Shown here: piece by piece, positions 8,702 to 16,790 of the stretch | Layout: the number at the start of each line of letters is the position of its first letter | Position numbering within the stretch: position 1 is the first letter of the stretch | NCBI RefSeq assembly: GCF_900618535.1 | Contig: NZ_UYJA01000005.1 | Coordinates: forward strand, 248,001-312,000 | Source: Pseudomonas bubulae | GTDB lineage: Bacteria; Pseudomonadota; Gammaproteobacteria; Pseudomonadales; Pseudomonadaceae | Reading direction: 5' to 3' | Length of the DNA stretch: 64,000 bases | Notes under the pieces: generated by a model | Told to the model about the DNA's origin: nothing | Database searches by the model: none | What the model saw: the letters and a program-made list of their open reading frames with translations, nothing else | Made by a program: the position numbers and the translations under genes

Positions 8702-10333
8702 GTGAGCGAACTCATTCGAGTACCTGACATCGGCAGCGGCGACGGTGAAGTCATCGAGCTGTTTGTAAAAGTCGGCGACCGTATCGAAGCCGATCAGAGC
8801 ATCCTGACCCTGGAATCGGACAAGGCGAGCATGGAAATCCCTGCTCCCAAGGCCGGTATCGTCAAGAGCCTGAAGATCAAGCTGGGCGACCGCCTGAAAG
8901 AAGGCGACGAACTGCTGGAACTGGAAGCCGAGGGCGCCGCTGCGGCGCCTGAAGCACCGGCCCCTGCTGCAGCTCCTGCTGCGGCCGAAAAACCTGCTGC
9001 TCCTGCTGCCGAGGCCCCTGCGGCCCCGGCTGCACCTGCCGCTGCTACCATCCAGGACATTCATGTCCCGGATATCGGCTCGTCGGGCAAAGCTAAAATC
9101 ATCGAAATCCTGGTCAAGGCCGGCGATACCGTTGAGGCTGATCAATCCTTGATCACTCTCGAGTCCGACAAGGCCAGCATGGAAATTCCATCGCCAGCCG
9201 CCGGTGTGGTTGAGAGTATTTCGGTCAAGCTGGATGACGAAGTCGGCACTGGCGACTTTATCCTCAAGCTCAAGGTTCAAGGCGCTGCGGCACCTGCTGC
9301 TCCTGCCCAGGCCGCTGCTGCTCCAGCACCGGCAAAAGCTGAAGCACCTGCAGCCCCGGCACCTGCTGCGAAAACCGAGGCTGCTCCTGCCCCGGCCGCC
9401 GCGCCTGCGCCAAAAGGTGGCAAGGTTCACGCCGGCCCTGCCGTGCGTCAACTGGCCCGCGAATTCGGCGTCGAGCTGAGTGCAGTCACTCCGAGCGGCC
9501 CGCACGGCCGTATCATCAAGGAAGACGTGCAGGCGCACGTCAAAGCCATGATGCAAAAAGCCAAGGAAGCACCGGCCGCCGGCGCAACCGGTGGTGCTGG
9601 CATTCCGCCGATCCCTGCTGTCGACTTCAGCCGTTTCGGTGAAGTGGAAGAAGTGGCCATGACCCGCCTGATGCAAATCGGCGCGTCGAGCCTGCACCGC
9701 AGCTGGCTGAACATTCCGCACGTGACTCAGTTCGACCAGGCTGACATCACCGAGCTGGAAGCCTTCCGCGTCGCGCAAAAAGCCGTCGCAGAAAAAGCCG
9801 GCGTGAAACTGACCGTACTGCCTCTGCTGCTCAAGTCCTGCGCGCACCTGCTCAAGGAAATGCCGGACTTCAACAGCTCGCTGGCGCCAAGCGGCAAAGC
9901 GATCATCCGCAAGAAGTACGTCAACATCGGCTTCGCCGTTGACACCCCGGATGGCCTGCTGGTGCCTGTGATCAAGAACGTTGATCAGAAGAGCCTGTTG
10001 CAACTGGCTGCTGAAGCCGCTGCACTGGCCGCCAAGGCCCGTGACAAGAAGCTCACCGCAGACGACATGCAAGGCGCGTGCTTCACCATTTCCAGCCTCG
10101 GTCACATTGGCGGCACCGGCTTCACGCCAATCGTCAACGCACCGGAAGTGGCTATCCTCGGCGTATCCAAGGCAACCATCCAGCCAGTCTGGGACGGTAA
10201 AGCCTTCCAGCCGAAGCTGATGCTGCCACTGTCGCTGTCCTACGATCACCGCGTGATCAACGGCGCTGCTGCTGCACGCTTCACCCAGCGTCTGAGCCAG
10301 TTGCTGGGCGACATCCGCACTATCCTGTTGTAA
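8702..10333 (+). CDS. aceF: dihydrolipoyllysine acetyltransferase, pyruvate dehydrogenase E2
   Basis: Core of the pyruvate dehydrogenase complex, transferring acetyl from lipoate to CoA. The product is 543 residues from a GTG start with GGAG 8 bases upstream. Two lipoyl domains (about residues 2-75 and 118-190) each carry the lipoylated lysine in ESDKASMEIP. They are joined by Ala/Pro-rich flexible linkers. A peripheral subunit-binding domain follows (about 240-280: GPAVRQLAREFGVELSAV). The catalytic domain ends with SYDHRVINGAAAARF, holding the active-site His. Two lipoyl domains is the usual number in Pseudomonas, against three in E. coli. Confidence 0.98.
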   Translation: MSELIRVPDIGSGDGEVIELFVKVGDRIEADQSILTLESDKASMEIPAPKAGIVKSLKIKLGDRLKEGDELLELEAEGAAAAPEAPAPAAAPAAAEKPAAPAAEAPAAPAAPAAATIQDIHVPDIGSSGKAKIIEILVKAGDTVEADQSLITLESDKASMEIPSPAAGVVESISVKLDDEVGTGDFILKLKVQGAAAPAAPAQAAAAPAPAKAEAPAAPAPAAKTEAAPAPAAAPAPKGGKVHAGPAVRQLAREFGVELSAVTPSGPHGRIIKEDVQAHVKAMMQKAKEAPAAGATGGAGIPPIPAVDFSRFGEVEEVAMTRLMQIGASSLHRSWLNIPHVTQFDQADITELEAFRVAQKAVAEKAGVKLTVLPLLLKSCAHLLKEMPDFNSSLAPSGKAIIRKKYVNIGFAVDTPDGLLVPVIKNVDQKSLLQLAAEAAALAAKARDKKLTADDMQGACFTISSLGHIGGTGFTPIVNAPEVAILGVSKATIQPVWDGKAFQPKLMLPLSLSYDHRVINGAAAARFTQRLSQLLGDIRTILL

Positions 10334-10339
10334 GCCACG

Positions 10340-10367
10340 CCCCGGCCTTCGTCACTGAAGGCCGGGG
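10340..10367 (+). terminator. stem-loop after aceF
   Basis: An 11-bp perfect stem (CCCCGGCCTTC / GAAGGCCGGGG) with a 6-base loop starts 7 bases after the aceF stop. It has no T tract, so it may protect the 3' end or cause pausing rather than terminate alone. Confidence 0.55.
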
Positions 10368-10405
10368 TAGCGCACTGTTTTCCGAGCGCCACGCTCGTAC
10401 CTCAA

Positions 10406-10432
10406 CCCCGCCATTTGGCGGGGCTTTTTTTT
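10406..10432 (+). terminator. rho-independent terminator of aceEF
   Basis: CCCCGCC-ATTT-GGCGGGG is followed by C and eight T residues, a textbook intrinsic terminator about 75 bases past aceF. Confidence 0.9.
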
Positions 10433-10449
10433 GCCTGCGATTTGAAGAG

Positions 10450-10556
10450 CCCCTCACCCCAACCCTCTCCCGGAGGGAGAGGGAGCTGATTGGCGGTGTT
10501 TTGAAGTTGCGTGCGCTTAGGCCCCTCTCACTTTGGGAGAGGGCTAGGGTGAGGGG
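10450..10556. repeat. palindromic repeat doublet, CCCTCACCC/GGGTGAGGG family (copy 1)
   Basis: The outer arms CCCCTCACCCCAACCCTCTC and GAGAGGGCTAGGGTGAGGGG are near-perfect inverted repeats around a 63-base core. The core contains a smaller CCCTCTCCC/GGAGAGGG hairpin. Related copies lie at 40749-40843 and 53040-53085. The build (two inverted units around a variable core) resembles REP doublets (REPINs). It separates aceF from the phosphatase gene. Confidence 0.85.
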
Positions 10557-10698
10557 CTTTTCTGACACTCACTGCCCTTCAAGCACTACACCCAGCGCTG
10601 AATCCATGAATGGGTCAACCACCCAACCACTTCTACCGTTAACCAAAGGAATTGAACCACGCGATTGCCATCGCCCAAACATCAGAAAGGATTTCGAT

Positions 10699-12084
10699 GT
10701 GATCCCACCCACCGTTGGCCCGATAGTGGGCTTTACCACTTCACAGCACGCGCGCATTTTTGTCCGCGGCGAACTCGACAAAAACAACGCCGTCTTCGCC
10801 GGTATCCGGCATCGCAAGGCTGGCGACAGCCAGTGGTCTGCCGGTGTGTTTTCAAGACTGAGCCCTGAGTTCGACATGTCCGATACGCTGGTCTTGAACA
10901 CTCTGCACAGTGATACCCGCTACGAATACCAGGCTGGCTGGTTCGCCACCGCAAACCCCGGGCACACGACTGAAACCGTCAAGCAGATCCCGCTTCAATG
11001 GCCTGCCACGGTATACAGTTTCAAGACCGACTCAACTGCACGCAACCGTACTCGCCGATATGTCGTTGGCTCTTGCCGCTACCTCAGGCTCACGGCAGGC
11101 ATCCCTTCTGCCCCGCACCTAGGGGACGAAATCTTCGGCAACATCCATGCACTGACCCGCCAGCAAAGCATTGATGCTGTGGTGATGGCCGGCGATCAGG
11201 TGTATGTCGATGACCTGAATATTGTGGCCCCGGACCGCGACTACTCCAGCATCACCCGAAAATACCGCGCCGCTTTCACACAACCCCATATCCGCAAGCT
11301 AATGGCAGGCACTGCGACCTACATGATCCTCGACGACCATGAAATCGAAGATAACTGGCCAGCCAATCGGGATACCGGAGATAAAACGCTCTACAACAAC
11401 GCCATGAGAGCTTACGAGGCTTACCAGTGCAGCCATGGCCCGGCCCACGACCTGCTGCCCGACGGGCGCATCAACCGCAACCTGTCCCGCTACTGGTACA
11501 GGTTTGCCAACGCTGACATCGACTGGTTCGTCATGGATTGCCGCACCGAGCGCACCCTTACGGGGCGTGACAAACGCATGATCGGCGTCACTCAGGAACA
11601 GGCACTGCTCAAATGGCTGATCAACAGCAACGCCAGGGTCAAGTTCATCGTCAGCAGCGTCATGCTTATGCCCGACCAACGGCGCGACAATGACGGCTGG
11701 AAGGCCTTTGCGGCGCAGCGCAACCGCATCCTCGAATCCATTCGCAGCAACGCCATCAAGAACGTGGTGTTCGTGTCGGGCGATATTCATGGCTCGCTCT
11801 GCTGTCATCTGACCCACGACAAAAGCCCGGACTTTATCGTACACAGCGTGGTGTCCTCACCCCTGTGCAATACCAGACTGCTGCCGTACGCGAACGTCAG
11901 AGACCTGCTCGTCAACACCCCCCTGACCAGCGTGGGCACTGGCACTTACTCACTCAAGCTCAACAGTCGAGTGGTCAGCGAAGACAACTTCGTCTGCCTG
12001 AGCATTAGCGGCCAACAACTCAAGGTTGATTTTCACAATAAAAAGGGCCGGATTATCGAGTCCGCAACTGTTGAGCTTAAATAA
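10699..12084 (+). CDS. PhoD-like alkaline phosphatase family protein
   Basis: Metallophosphoesterase of the PhoD-like family, expected to hydrolyse phosphate esters. Metal-binding motifs in order are GSCRYL, DAVVMAGDQVYVDD, MILDDHEIEDNW and VFVSGDIHGS. The frame is open back to 10501, but the upstream part is encoded by a palindromic repeat. The GTG at 10699 has AAGG 8 bases upstream and gives 461 residues starting at the family-like VIPPTVGPIVGF. An ATG at 10606 is the alternative. No Tat or Sec signal is visible from either start, unlike classical secreted PhoD, so a cytoplasmic role is inferred. The substrate is unknown. Confidence 0.82.
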   Translation: MIPPTVGPIVGFTTSQHARIFVRGELDKNNAVFAGIRHRKAGDSQWSAGVFSRLSPEFDMSDTLVLNTLHSDTRYEYQAGWFATANPGHTTETVKQIPLQWPATVYSFKTDSTARNRTRRYVVGSCRYLRLTAGIPSAPHLGDEIFGNIHALTRQQSIDAVVMAGDQVYVDDLNIVAPDRDYSSITRKYRAAFTQPHIRKLMAGTATYMILDDHEIEDNWPANRDTGDKTLYNNAMRAYEAYQCSHGPAHDLLPDGRINRNLSRYWYRFANADIDWFVMDCRTERTLTGRDKRMIGVTQEQALLKWLINSNARVKFIVSSVMLMPDQRRDNDGWKAFAAQRNRILESIRSNAIKNVVFVSGDIHGSLCCHLTHDKSPDFIVHSVVSSPLCNTRLLPYANVRDLLVNTPLTSVGTGTYSLKLNSRVVSEDNFVCLSISGQQLKVDFHNKKGRIIESATVELK

Positions 12085-12259
12085 GCTGCAAACCTTGCCG
12101 ATCGGCCTGCAGGAAATCCCCGACCGGCCGATAAGCCCTTATAGCACTTAGCCTTTATGTTCACTTGTCAGCACGCCGAGCATGATGCAACCTTGCCGTC
12201 TACCACAGAGACAGGGTGACAGCCCGTGCGCAATCCGCATTTGTGAAGCGAGTGCCCCA

Positions 12260-14953
12260 ATGAAAAGCCAGCCTGATGCTGCCCCGCGCCTGGCAGCCGA
12301 GGTCGTGACCCAGCTCCCCGTACCTTCCAGGCTCGGCATGCTGCGTTTCGAACGGCTTAATGAAGCCAGCTGGGCCATGCTCTATCTCGACCCGCACTGC
12401 GAGCGCCAATTCGGCATGCCCGCGGCAGACTTGTGCGCGCTGGTTGGCTCGCCTTACGCCAGTCTGATGGAACCCCGCGCCCGCTATCACCTGCACGATG
12501 CAATCGAGCATCAGCTCAGGACCAGCCACCACTACGTTGTGCATTACACCCTGCACACCGCCCTGGGCCCACTGAACCTGATGGAGCTGGGCGAGGCCTA
12601 CAAACAGCACAATCGACATTTTTTGCGCGGCTATCTGCTGGCCATTGAAGACAGCGCTGCCAGCCCTTCGCCCGCCCCGGTGGCCGAACTTGAAACACAA
12701 AACAGCCGCCTGCAGATCGCCCTGGCGCTCAACCAGCGTACCCAGGCGGATCAACTTCAGCATCTAGAGCGCGTGCGTGCCCAGCAGGACTTGATCCTGC
12801 GCCTCGCCCGTCATCGCTACAGCCAGCACAATTCGCTGCAAGAAGCCGCCGAGCTGATCACCCGCAGCGCCTGCGATATCTATCAAATCGATGGTGCCAG
12901 CCTGTGGAATCTTGAAGGCAACCGGTTGCTGCCTGTTTCGGCGTTCGAACGCGAGACCCAGGCCCATGTCGCGCAAGACATCTTCGATGCCAGCCACTTC
13001 CCCGACTACCTGGAAGCCTTGCACACCAGCCGCTCGATCGACGCGCCGAACGCCAGCCGCGACCCGCGCACCCGCGAACTGGTGGCCAGCCTGGGCCGGC
13101 ACGAAGCCAATGCCATGCTCGACGCAGGTATCCGCATCGACGGTCAGGTGGTGGGCGTCCTGTGCCTGGAGCAGGTCGGCAGAACCCGCGCCTGGCAAGC
13201 GGACGAAATCGCCTTCGCCGGCGAGCTGGCCGACCAGTTTGCCCAGGTCATCAACAACCACAACCGCCGCGCTGCCACCAACGCCCTGCACCTGTTCCAG
13301 CGCGCCGTCGAACAAAGTGCCAACGCCTTTTTGCTGGTCAACTGCGATGGCGTGGTGGAGTACGTAAACCCCAGCTTTACCGCCATCACCCAATACAGCA
13401 CCGAGGAAGTCCAGGGCCATAAACTGTCCGAGCTGCCCGCTCTGGAAAACCTCAGCGAACTGCTCTTCGATGCTCACTCCAGTCTGAGCAAAGGCAACAG
13501 CTGGCAGGGTGAATTCAAGAGCCGACGCAAAAACCTGGAACCCTACTGGGGGCAGATGTCGATTTCCAAGGTGTATGGCGACAACCGTGAGCTGACCCAC
13601 TACATCGGTATTTATGAAGACATCACCGAGGCCAAGCTGGCGCAGCAGCGCATCGAACGCCTGGCCTACACCGACAACCTGACCAACCTGGGCAACCGCC
13701 CGGCCTTTATCCGCAACCTCGATGAACGCTTCGCCCGCAACAGCAACACGCCGGTGTGCCTGTTGCTGGTGGACATCGACAACTTCAAGCGCATCAATGA
13801 CAGCCTTGGCCACCAGACCGGCGACAAGCTGCTGATCAGCCTGGCCCGGCGCCTGCGCAACAGCCTGAGCGCCAGCGATGGGCTGGCGCGCTTTGCCAGT
13901 AACGAATTCGCGGTATTGCTGGACGATACTGACCTGACGACCGGACAGCAAATTGCCAGCCAGTTGCTGATGACCCTCGACAAGCCGATGTTCGTCGATA
14001 ACCAGCTGATCAGCGTCACCGGCTCGGTCGGGGTAGCCTGTGCGCCCTTGCATGGCCGGGATCCGCAAACCCTGATGCGCAACGCAGGCCTGGCGCTGCA
14101 CAAGGCCAAGGCCTGCGGCAAGCACCAGGTGCAGGTGTTTACCGAAGCCCTGAATGCCGAAGCCAGCTACAAACTGTTTGTCGAAAACAACCTGCGCCGC
14201 GCCCTGACCCAGAACGAACTTGAGGTGTTCTACCAGCCCAAGCTGTGCCTGCGTACCGGACGACTGCTGGGCATGGAAGCCCTGCTGCGCTGGAACCACC
14301 CTAAAAACGGCATGATCCGCCCCGATCAGTTCATCAGCGTGGCCGAAGAAACCGGGCTGATCATCCCTATCGGCAAATGGGTCGCCCGCCAGGCCTGCCG
14401 GATGAGCCGGCAACTGAGCCTGGCCGGGCTGGGCAGTCTGCAAGTAGCGATCAACGTGTCGCCCAAGCAGTTTTCCGACCCGGACCTGGTTGCCTCGATT
14501 GCCAGTATCCTCAAGGAAGAACAGTTACCGGCTGCGCTGCTGGAGCTGGAGCTGACCGAAGGCTTGCTGCTGGAAGCCACCGACGACACCCGCCTGCAAC
14601 TCGACCAACTGAAAAAACTGGGCCTGACCCTGGCCATGGACGATTTCGGCACCGGCTACTCATCGCTCAGCTACTTGAAAAAATTTCCGATCGACATCAT
14701 CAAGATCGACCGCAGCTTTATCAAAGACATCCCCGACAACCAGAACGACATGGAAATCACCTCCGCCGTGATTGCCATGGCCCACAACCTCAAGCTCAAA
14801 GTGGTTGCCGAGGGCATTGAAACCGCTGCACAGTTGGCATTCCTGCGCCGCCATCGCTGTGATGTAGGCCAGGGTTATCTGTTCGACCGACCTATCCCCG
14901 GCAGCGAACTGATAGAAAAACTCAAACGCTACCCGCGTGGCCCACTGGCCTGA
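12260..14953 (+). CDS. dipA: c-di-GMP phosphodiesterase DipA (PAS-GAF-PAS-GGDEF-EAL)
   Basis: Regulator that hydrolyses c-di-GMP; in P. aeruginosa DipA (PA5017) drives biofilm dispersion. The 897-residue length and the position between aceF and msrA match that gene. A PAS-like N-terminus (about 20-120) is followed by GAF (about 190-330), PAS (about 360-450), GGDEF and EAL domains. The GGDEF site is degenerate (ASNEF, 546-550), so cyclase activity is unlikely. The EAL site is intact: EALLRW from 673, DDFGTGYSSL, KIDRSFI and VVAEGIET, indicating an active phosphodiesterase. An in-frame ATG at 12182 is less likely because it would add residues unrelated to the family. Confidence 0.93.
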   Translation: MKSQPDAAPRLAAEVVTQLPVPSRLGMLRFERLNEASWAMLYLDPHCERQFGMPAADLCALVGSPYASLMEPRARYHLHDAIEHQLRTSHHYVVHYTLHTALGPLNLMELGEAYKQHNRHFLRGYLLAIEDSAASPSPAPVAELETQNSRLQIALALNQRTQADQLQHLERVRAQQDLILRLARHRYSQHNSLQEAAELITRSACDIYQIDGASLWNLEGNRLLPVSAFERETQAHVAQDIFDASHFPDYLEALHTSRSIDAPNASRDPRTRELVASLGRHEANAMLDAGIRIDGQVVGVLCLEQVGRTRAWQADEIAFAGELADQFAQVINNHNRRAATNALHLFQRAVEQSANAFLLVNCDGVVEYVNPSFTAITQYSTEEVQGHKLSELPALENLSELLFDAHSSLSKGNSWQGEFKSRRKNLEPYWGQMSISKVYGDNRELTHYIGIYEDITEAKLAQQRIERLAYTDNLTNLGNRPAFIRNLDERFARNSNTPVCLLLVDIDNFKRINDSLGHQTGDKLLISLARRLRNSLSASDGLARFASNEFAVLLDDTDLTTGQQIASQLLMTLDKPMFVDNQLISVTGSVGVACAPLHGRDPQTLMRNAGLALHKAKACGKHQVQVFTEALNAEASYKLFVENNLRRALTQNELEVFYQPKLCLRTGRLLGMEALLRWNHPKNGMIRPDQFISVAEETGLIIPIGKWVARQACRMSRQLSLAGLGSLQVAINVSPKQFSDPDLVASIASILKEEQLPAALLELELTEGLLLEATDDTRLQLDQLKKLGLTLAMDDFGTGYSSLSYLKKFPIDIIKIDRSFIKDIPDNQNDMEITSAVIAMAHNLKLKVVAEGIETAAQLAFLRRHRCDVGQGYLFDRPIPGSELIEKLKRYPRGPLA

Positions 14954-15020
14954 CAGCGCCGTAACACTCGGGCACACTAGCAGCCTGACTTCCTACACTC
15001 TGACTGAGAGGACATGAAAC

Positions 15021-15668
15021 ATGGTCTTGCGCTCGGAAATCCTGGTGAATAAAAACGTGCTACCCACTAAAGAACAAGCCCTGCCCGGCCGTGACACTCA
15101 CGTACAACTGCCGGAAACCCACTACGTCACCGGCCAGCCGCTACTGGGCCCGTTCCCGATGAACGTGGACTTCGCGATTTTTGGCCTGGGTTGCTTCTGG
15201 GGCGCAGAACGCAAGTTCTGGGAGCGCGAAGGCGTAGTCAGCACCGTAGTGGGCTATGCGGGCGGCTACACGCCGAACCCGACCTACGAAGAAGTCTGCT
15301 CGGGCCTGACCGGCCATACCGAAGTGGTGCTGGTGGTCTACGAACCGGAAGTGGTCAGCTACAAGCAATTGCTGGCCATGTTCTGGGAACTGCACAACCC
15401 CACCCAGGGCATGCGCCAGGGTAACGACATCGGCACCCAGTACCGCTCGGTGATCTACTGCACCACCCCTGAACAGCTTGAGCAGGCACTGGAAAGCAAG
15501 AAGGTGTTCCAGGCGGAACTGGACAAGGCCGGGCTGGGCACCATCACCACTGAAATCGACCAGGCGCCAACGGTGTACTTCGCCGAGGCATACCACCAGC
15601 AGTACCTGGCGAAAAACCCGCAGGGTTATTGCGGTATCGGCGGCACCGGTGTGACCTGCCCGATTTGA
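15021..15668 (+). CDS. msrA: peptide methionine-S-sulfoxide reductase
   Basis: Repairs oxidised proteins by reducing methionine-S-sulfoxide. The 215-residue product has the signature GLGCFWGAERKFW, with the catalytic cysteine near residue 58, and GYAGGYTPNPTYEEVCSGLTGH. The C-terminal GYCGIGGTGVTCPI supplies the resolving cysteines. The ~45-residue N-terminal extension is normal for the long MsrA form. GAGAGGA precedes the start. It follows dipA by 67 bases, as in P. aeruginosa. Confidence 0.97.
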   Translation: MVLRSEILVNKNVLPTKEQALPGRDTHVQLPETHYVTGQPLLGPFPMNVDFAIFGLGCFWGAERKFWEREGVVSTVVGYAGGYTPNPTYEEVCSGLTGHTEVVLVVYEPEVVSYKQLLAMFWELHNPTQGMRQGNDIGTQYRSVIYCTTPEQLEQALESKKVFQAELDKAGLGTITTEIDQAPTVYFAEAYHQQYLAKNPQGYCGIGGTGVTCPI

Positions 15669-15684
15669 TGTAGCACAAAAAACG

Positions 15685-15769
15685 GTGGGAGCGGGCTTGC
15701 TCGCGATGCAAGCGACTCGGTGTTTCTGTTACACCGCATCGCCTCGATCGCGAGCAAGCCCGCTCTCAC
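15685..15769. repeat. REP doublet (REPIN), GTGGGAGCGGGCTTGC type
   Basis: Two inverted 22-base REP units, 15685-15706 and 15748-15769, flank a 41-base core. It lies between the convergent ends of msrA and rlmJ, where it can form a long hairpin at both transcript ends. Related doublets are at 28733-28817 and 46854-46938. Confidence 0.93.
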
Positions 15770-15777
15770 ATTGGTTT

Positions 15778-16620
15778 TCAGCTATTTTCCGCAATCAACC
15801 ATTCCATCTGCCAGCCACCCTGGGTTTGACCCAGTTTTTTGGCCAGCCACGGCAACAGTTCGCGCAGCTCTTCTTCGAGACCCCAAGGCGGGTTGGCGAT
15901 CGCCAGGCCCGAACCATTGAGGCTGTTGGGCGTATCCAGCGGATGCACGAACAACTCCACCTGCAGCAACTTCGGTGCACCTGAACCTGCCAGGTCCTGA
16001 TAGAAACGACGCAACTGGCGCTTGTCCTTGATCGGATACCAGATCGCTACAACGGTCTGGCGCATGCGACTGATCGCGTCTTTCAACGATTCGGCGCAGC
16101 GCTTCATTTCGTCGAGTTTCTCGAACGGCGGGTCGATCAGCATCAAGCCACGCTTCTCAGCCACCGGCAGCAAAGCACGCGGCACATGCCAGCCTTCGCC
16201 CAAATGCACCGCTACGCGGCGATCACCCTTCATGTTGTCTTTGAGCAATACGCCGTCTTCGGGGTGTTTCTCGTTCAACAGCACACGGTCCTGGGAACGG
16301 GTCAGGCGTCGCGCCCACTCCGGCGAGCCCGGGTAATAGCGCAACTCGCCATCCGGGTTCATCTTGTGCAGTACTTGCATGTAGTCATCAGTCACTGCAG
16401 GCAGGTCTTTCTGCCCCCACAACCGTGCAATGCCTTCAAGGTACTCGCCCGTGCGGTTGGCCTGATCGCCCTTGAGGTCGTACAGACCAATACCGGCGTG
16501 GGTATCGAGATAGGCAAAAGGCTGCTCTTTGCGCGACATCAGGGCGATGAGGCGGGTCAAGACGATATGTTTGAAGACGTCGGCGTGGTTGCCGGCGTGG
16601 AAGGCGTGACGATAGTTCAT
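15778..16620 (-). CDS. rlmJ: 23S rRNA (adenine2030-N6)-methyltransferase
   Basis: SAM-dependent enzyme that methylates A2030 of 23S rRNA. The 280-residue length is the family standard. It begins MNYRHAFHAGNHADVFKHIV, carries YLDTHAGIGLYDL (SAM site) and MLIDPPFE, the DPPF catalytic motif of N6-adenine methyltransferases, near residue 163. It is convergent with msrA. The next gene upstream is putP, from which it is separated by a strong terminator, so it has its own promoter. Confidence 0.95.
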   Translation of the reverse strand: MNYRHAFHAGNHADVFKHIVLTRLIALMSRKEQPFAYLDTHAGIGLYDLKGDQANRTGEYLEGIARLWGQKDLPAVTDDYMQVLHKMNPDGELRYYPGSPEWARRLTRSQDRVLLNEKHPEDGVLLKDNMKGDRRVAVHLGEGWHVPRALLPVAEKRGLMLIDPPFEKLDEMKRCAESLKDAISRMRQTVVAIWYPIKDKRQLRRFYQDLAGSGAPKLLQVELFVHPLDTPNSLNGSGLAIANPPWGLEEELRELLPWLAKKLGQTQGGWQMEWLIAENS

Positions 16621-16715
16621 GGTTGCTCCTGCGCAGGAGGCGAAGTTTACCTTGTACGCAACCTGACGTCAGGTCGCGGGCGTTTTTTCCGAGATACGGT
16701 GAGCAACACCCAGGC

Positions 16716-16754
16716 AAAAAAAAACGGCCCGTCTCACCTGGAGACGGGCCGTTT
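16716..16754 (-). terminator. terminator downstream of putP
   Basis: A 14-bp perfect stem (AAACGGCCCGTCTC / GAGACGGGCCGTTT) with a 5-base loop is followed on the minus strand by a run of T residues (A run at 16716-16724). It ends putP transcription before rlmJ. Confidence 0.9.
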
Positions 16755-16790
16755 CTGAACACTTCAAGGTCAGCGCAAGCGCTTCTCTGA

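Noticed and set aside
8564..10249. 561-codon open frame opposite aceF
   Set aside because: Antisense shadow of the Ala/Pro-rich E2 linkers; the product is Ser/Arg/Gly-rich with no family resemblance.
10501..10698. Upstream extension of the phosphatase frame
   Set aside because: The first residues are encoded by the palindromic repeat. The GTG at 10699 has a good ribosome site and begins at the family-like sequence.
15685..15769. Possible CRISPR unit or small RNA at the msrA-rlmJ gap
   Set aside because: It is a single inverted pair, not a direct-repeat array, and matches the REP doublets found elsewhere in the window.
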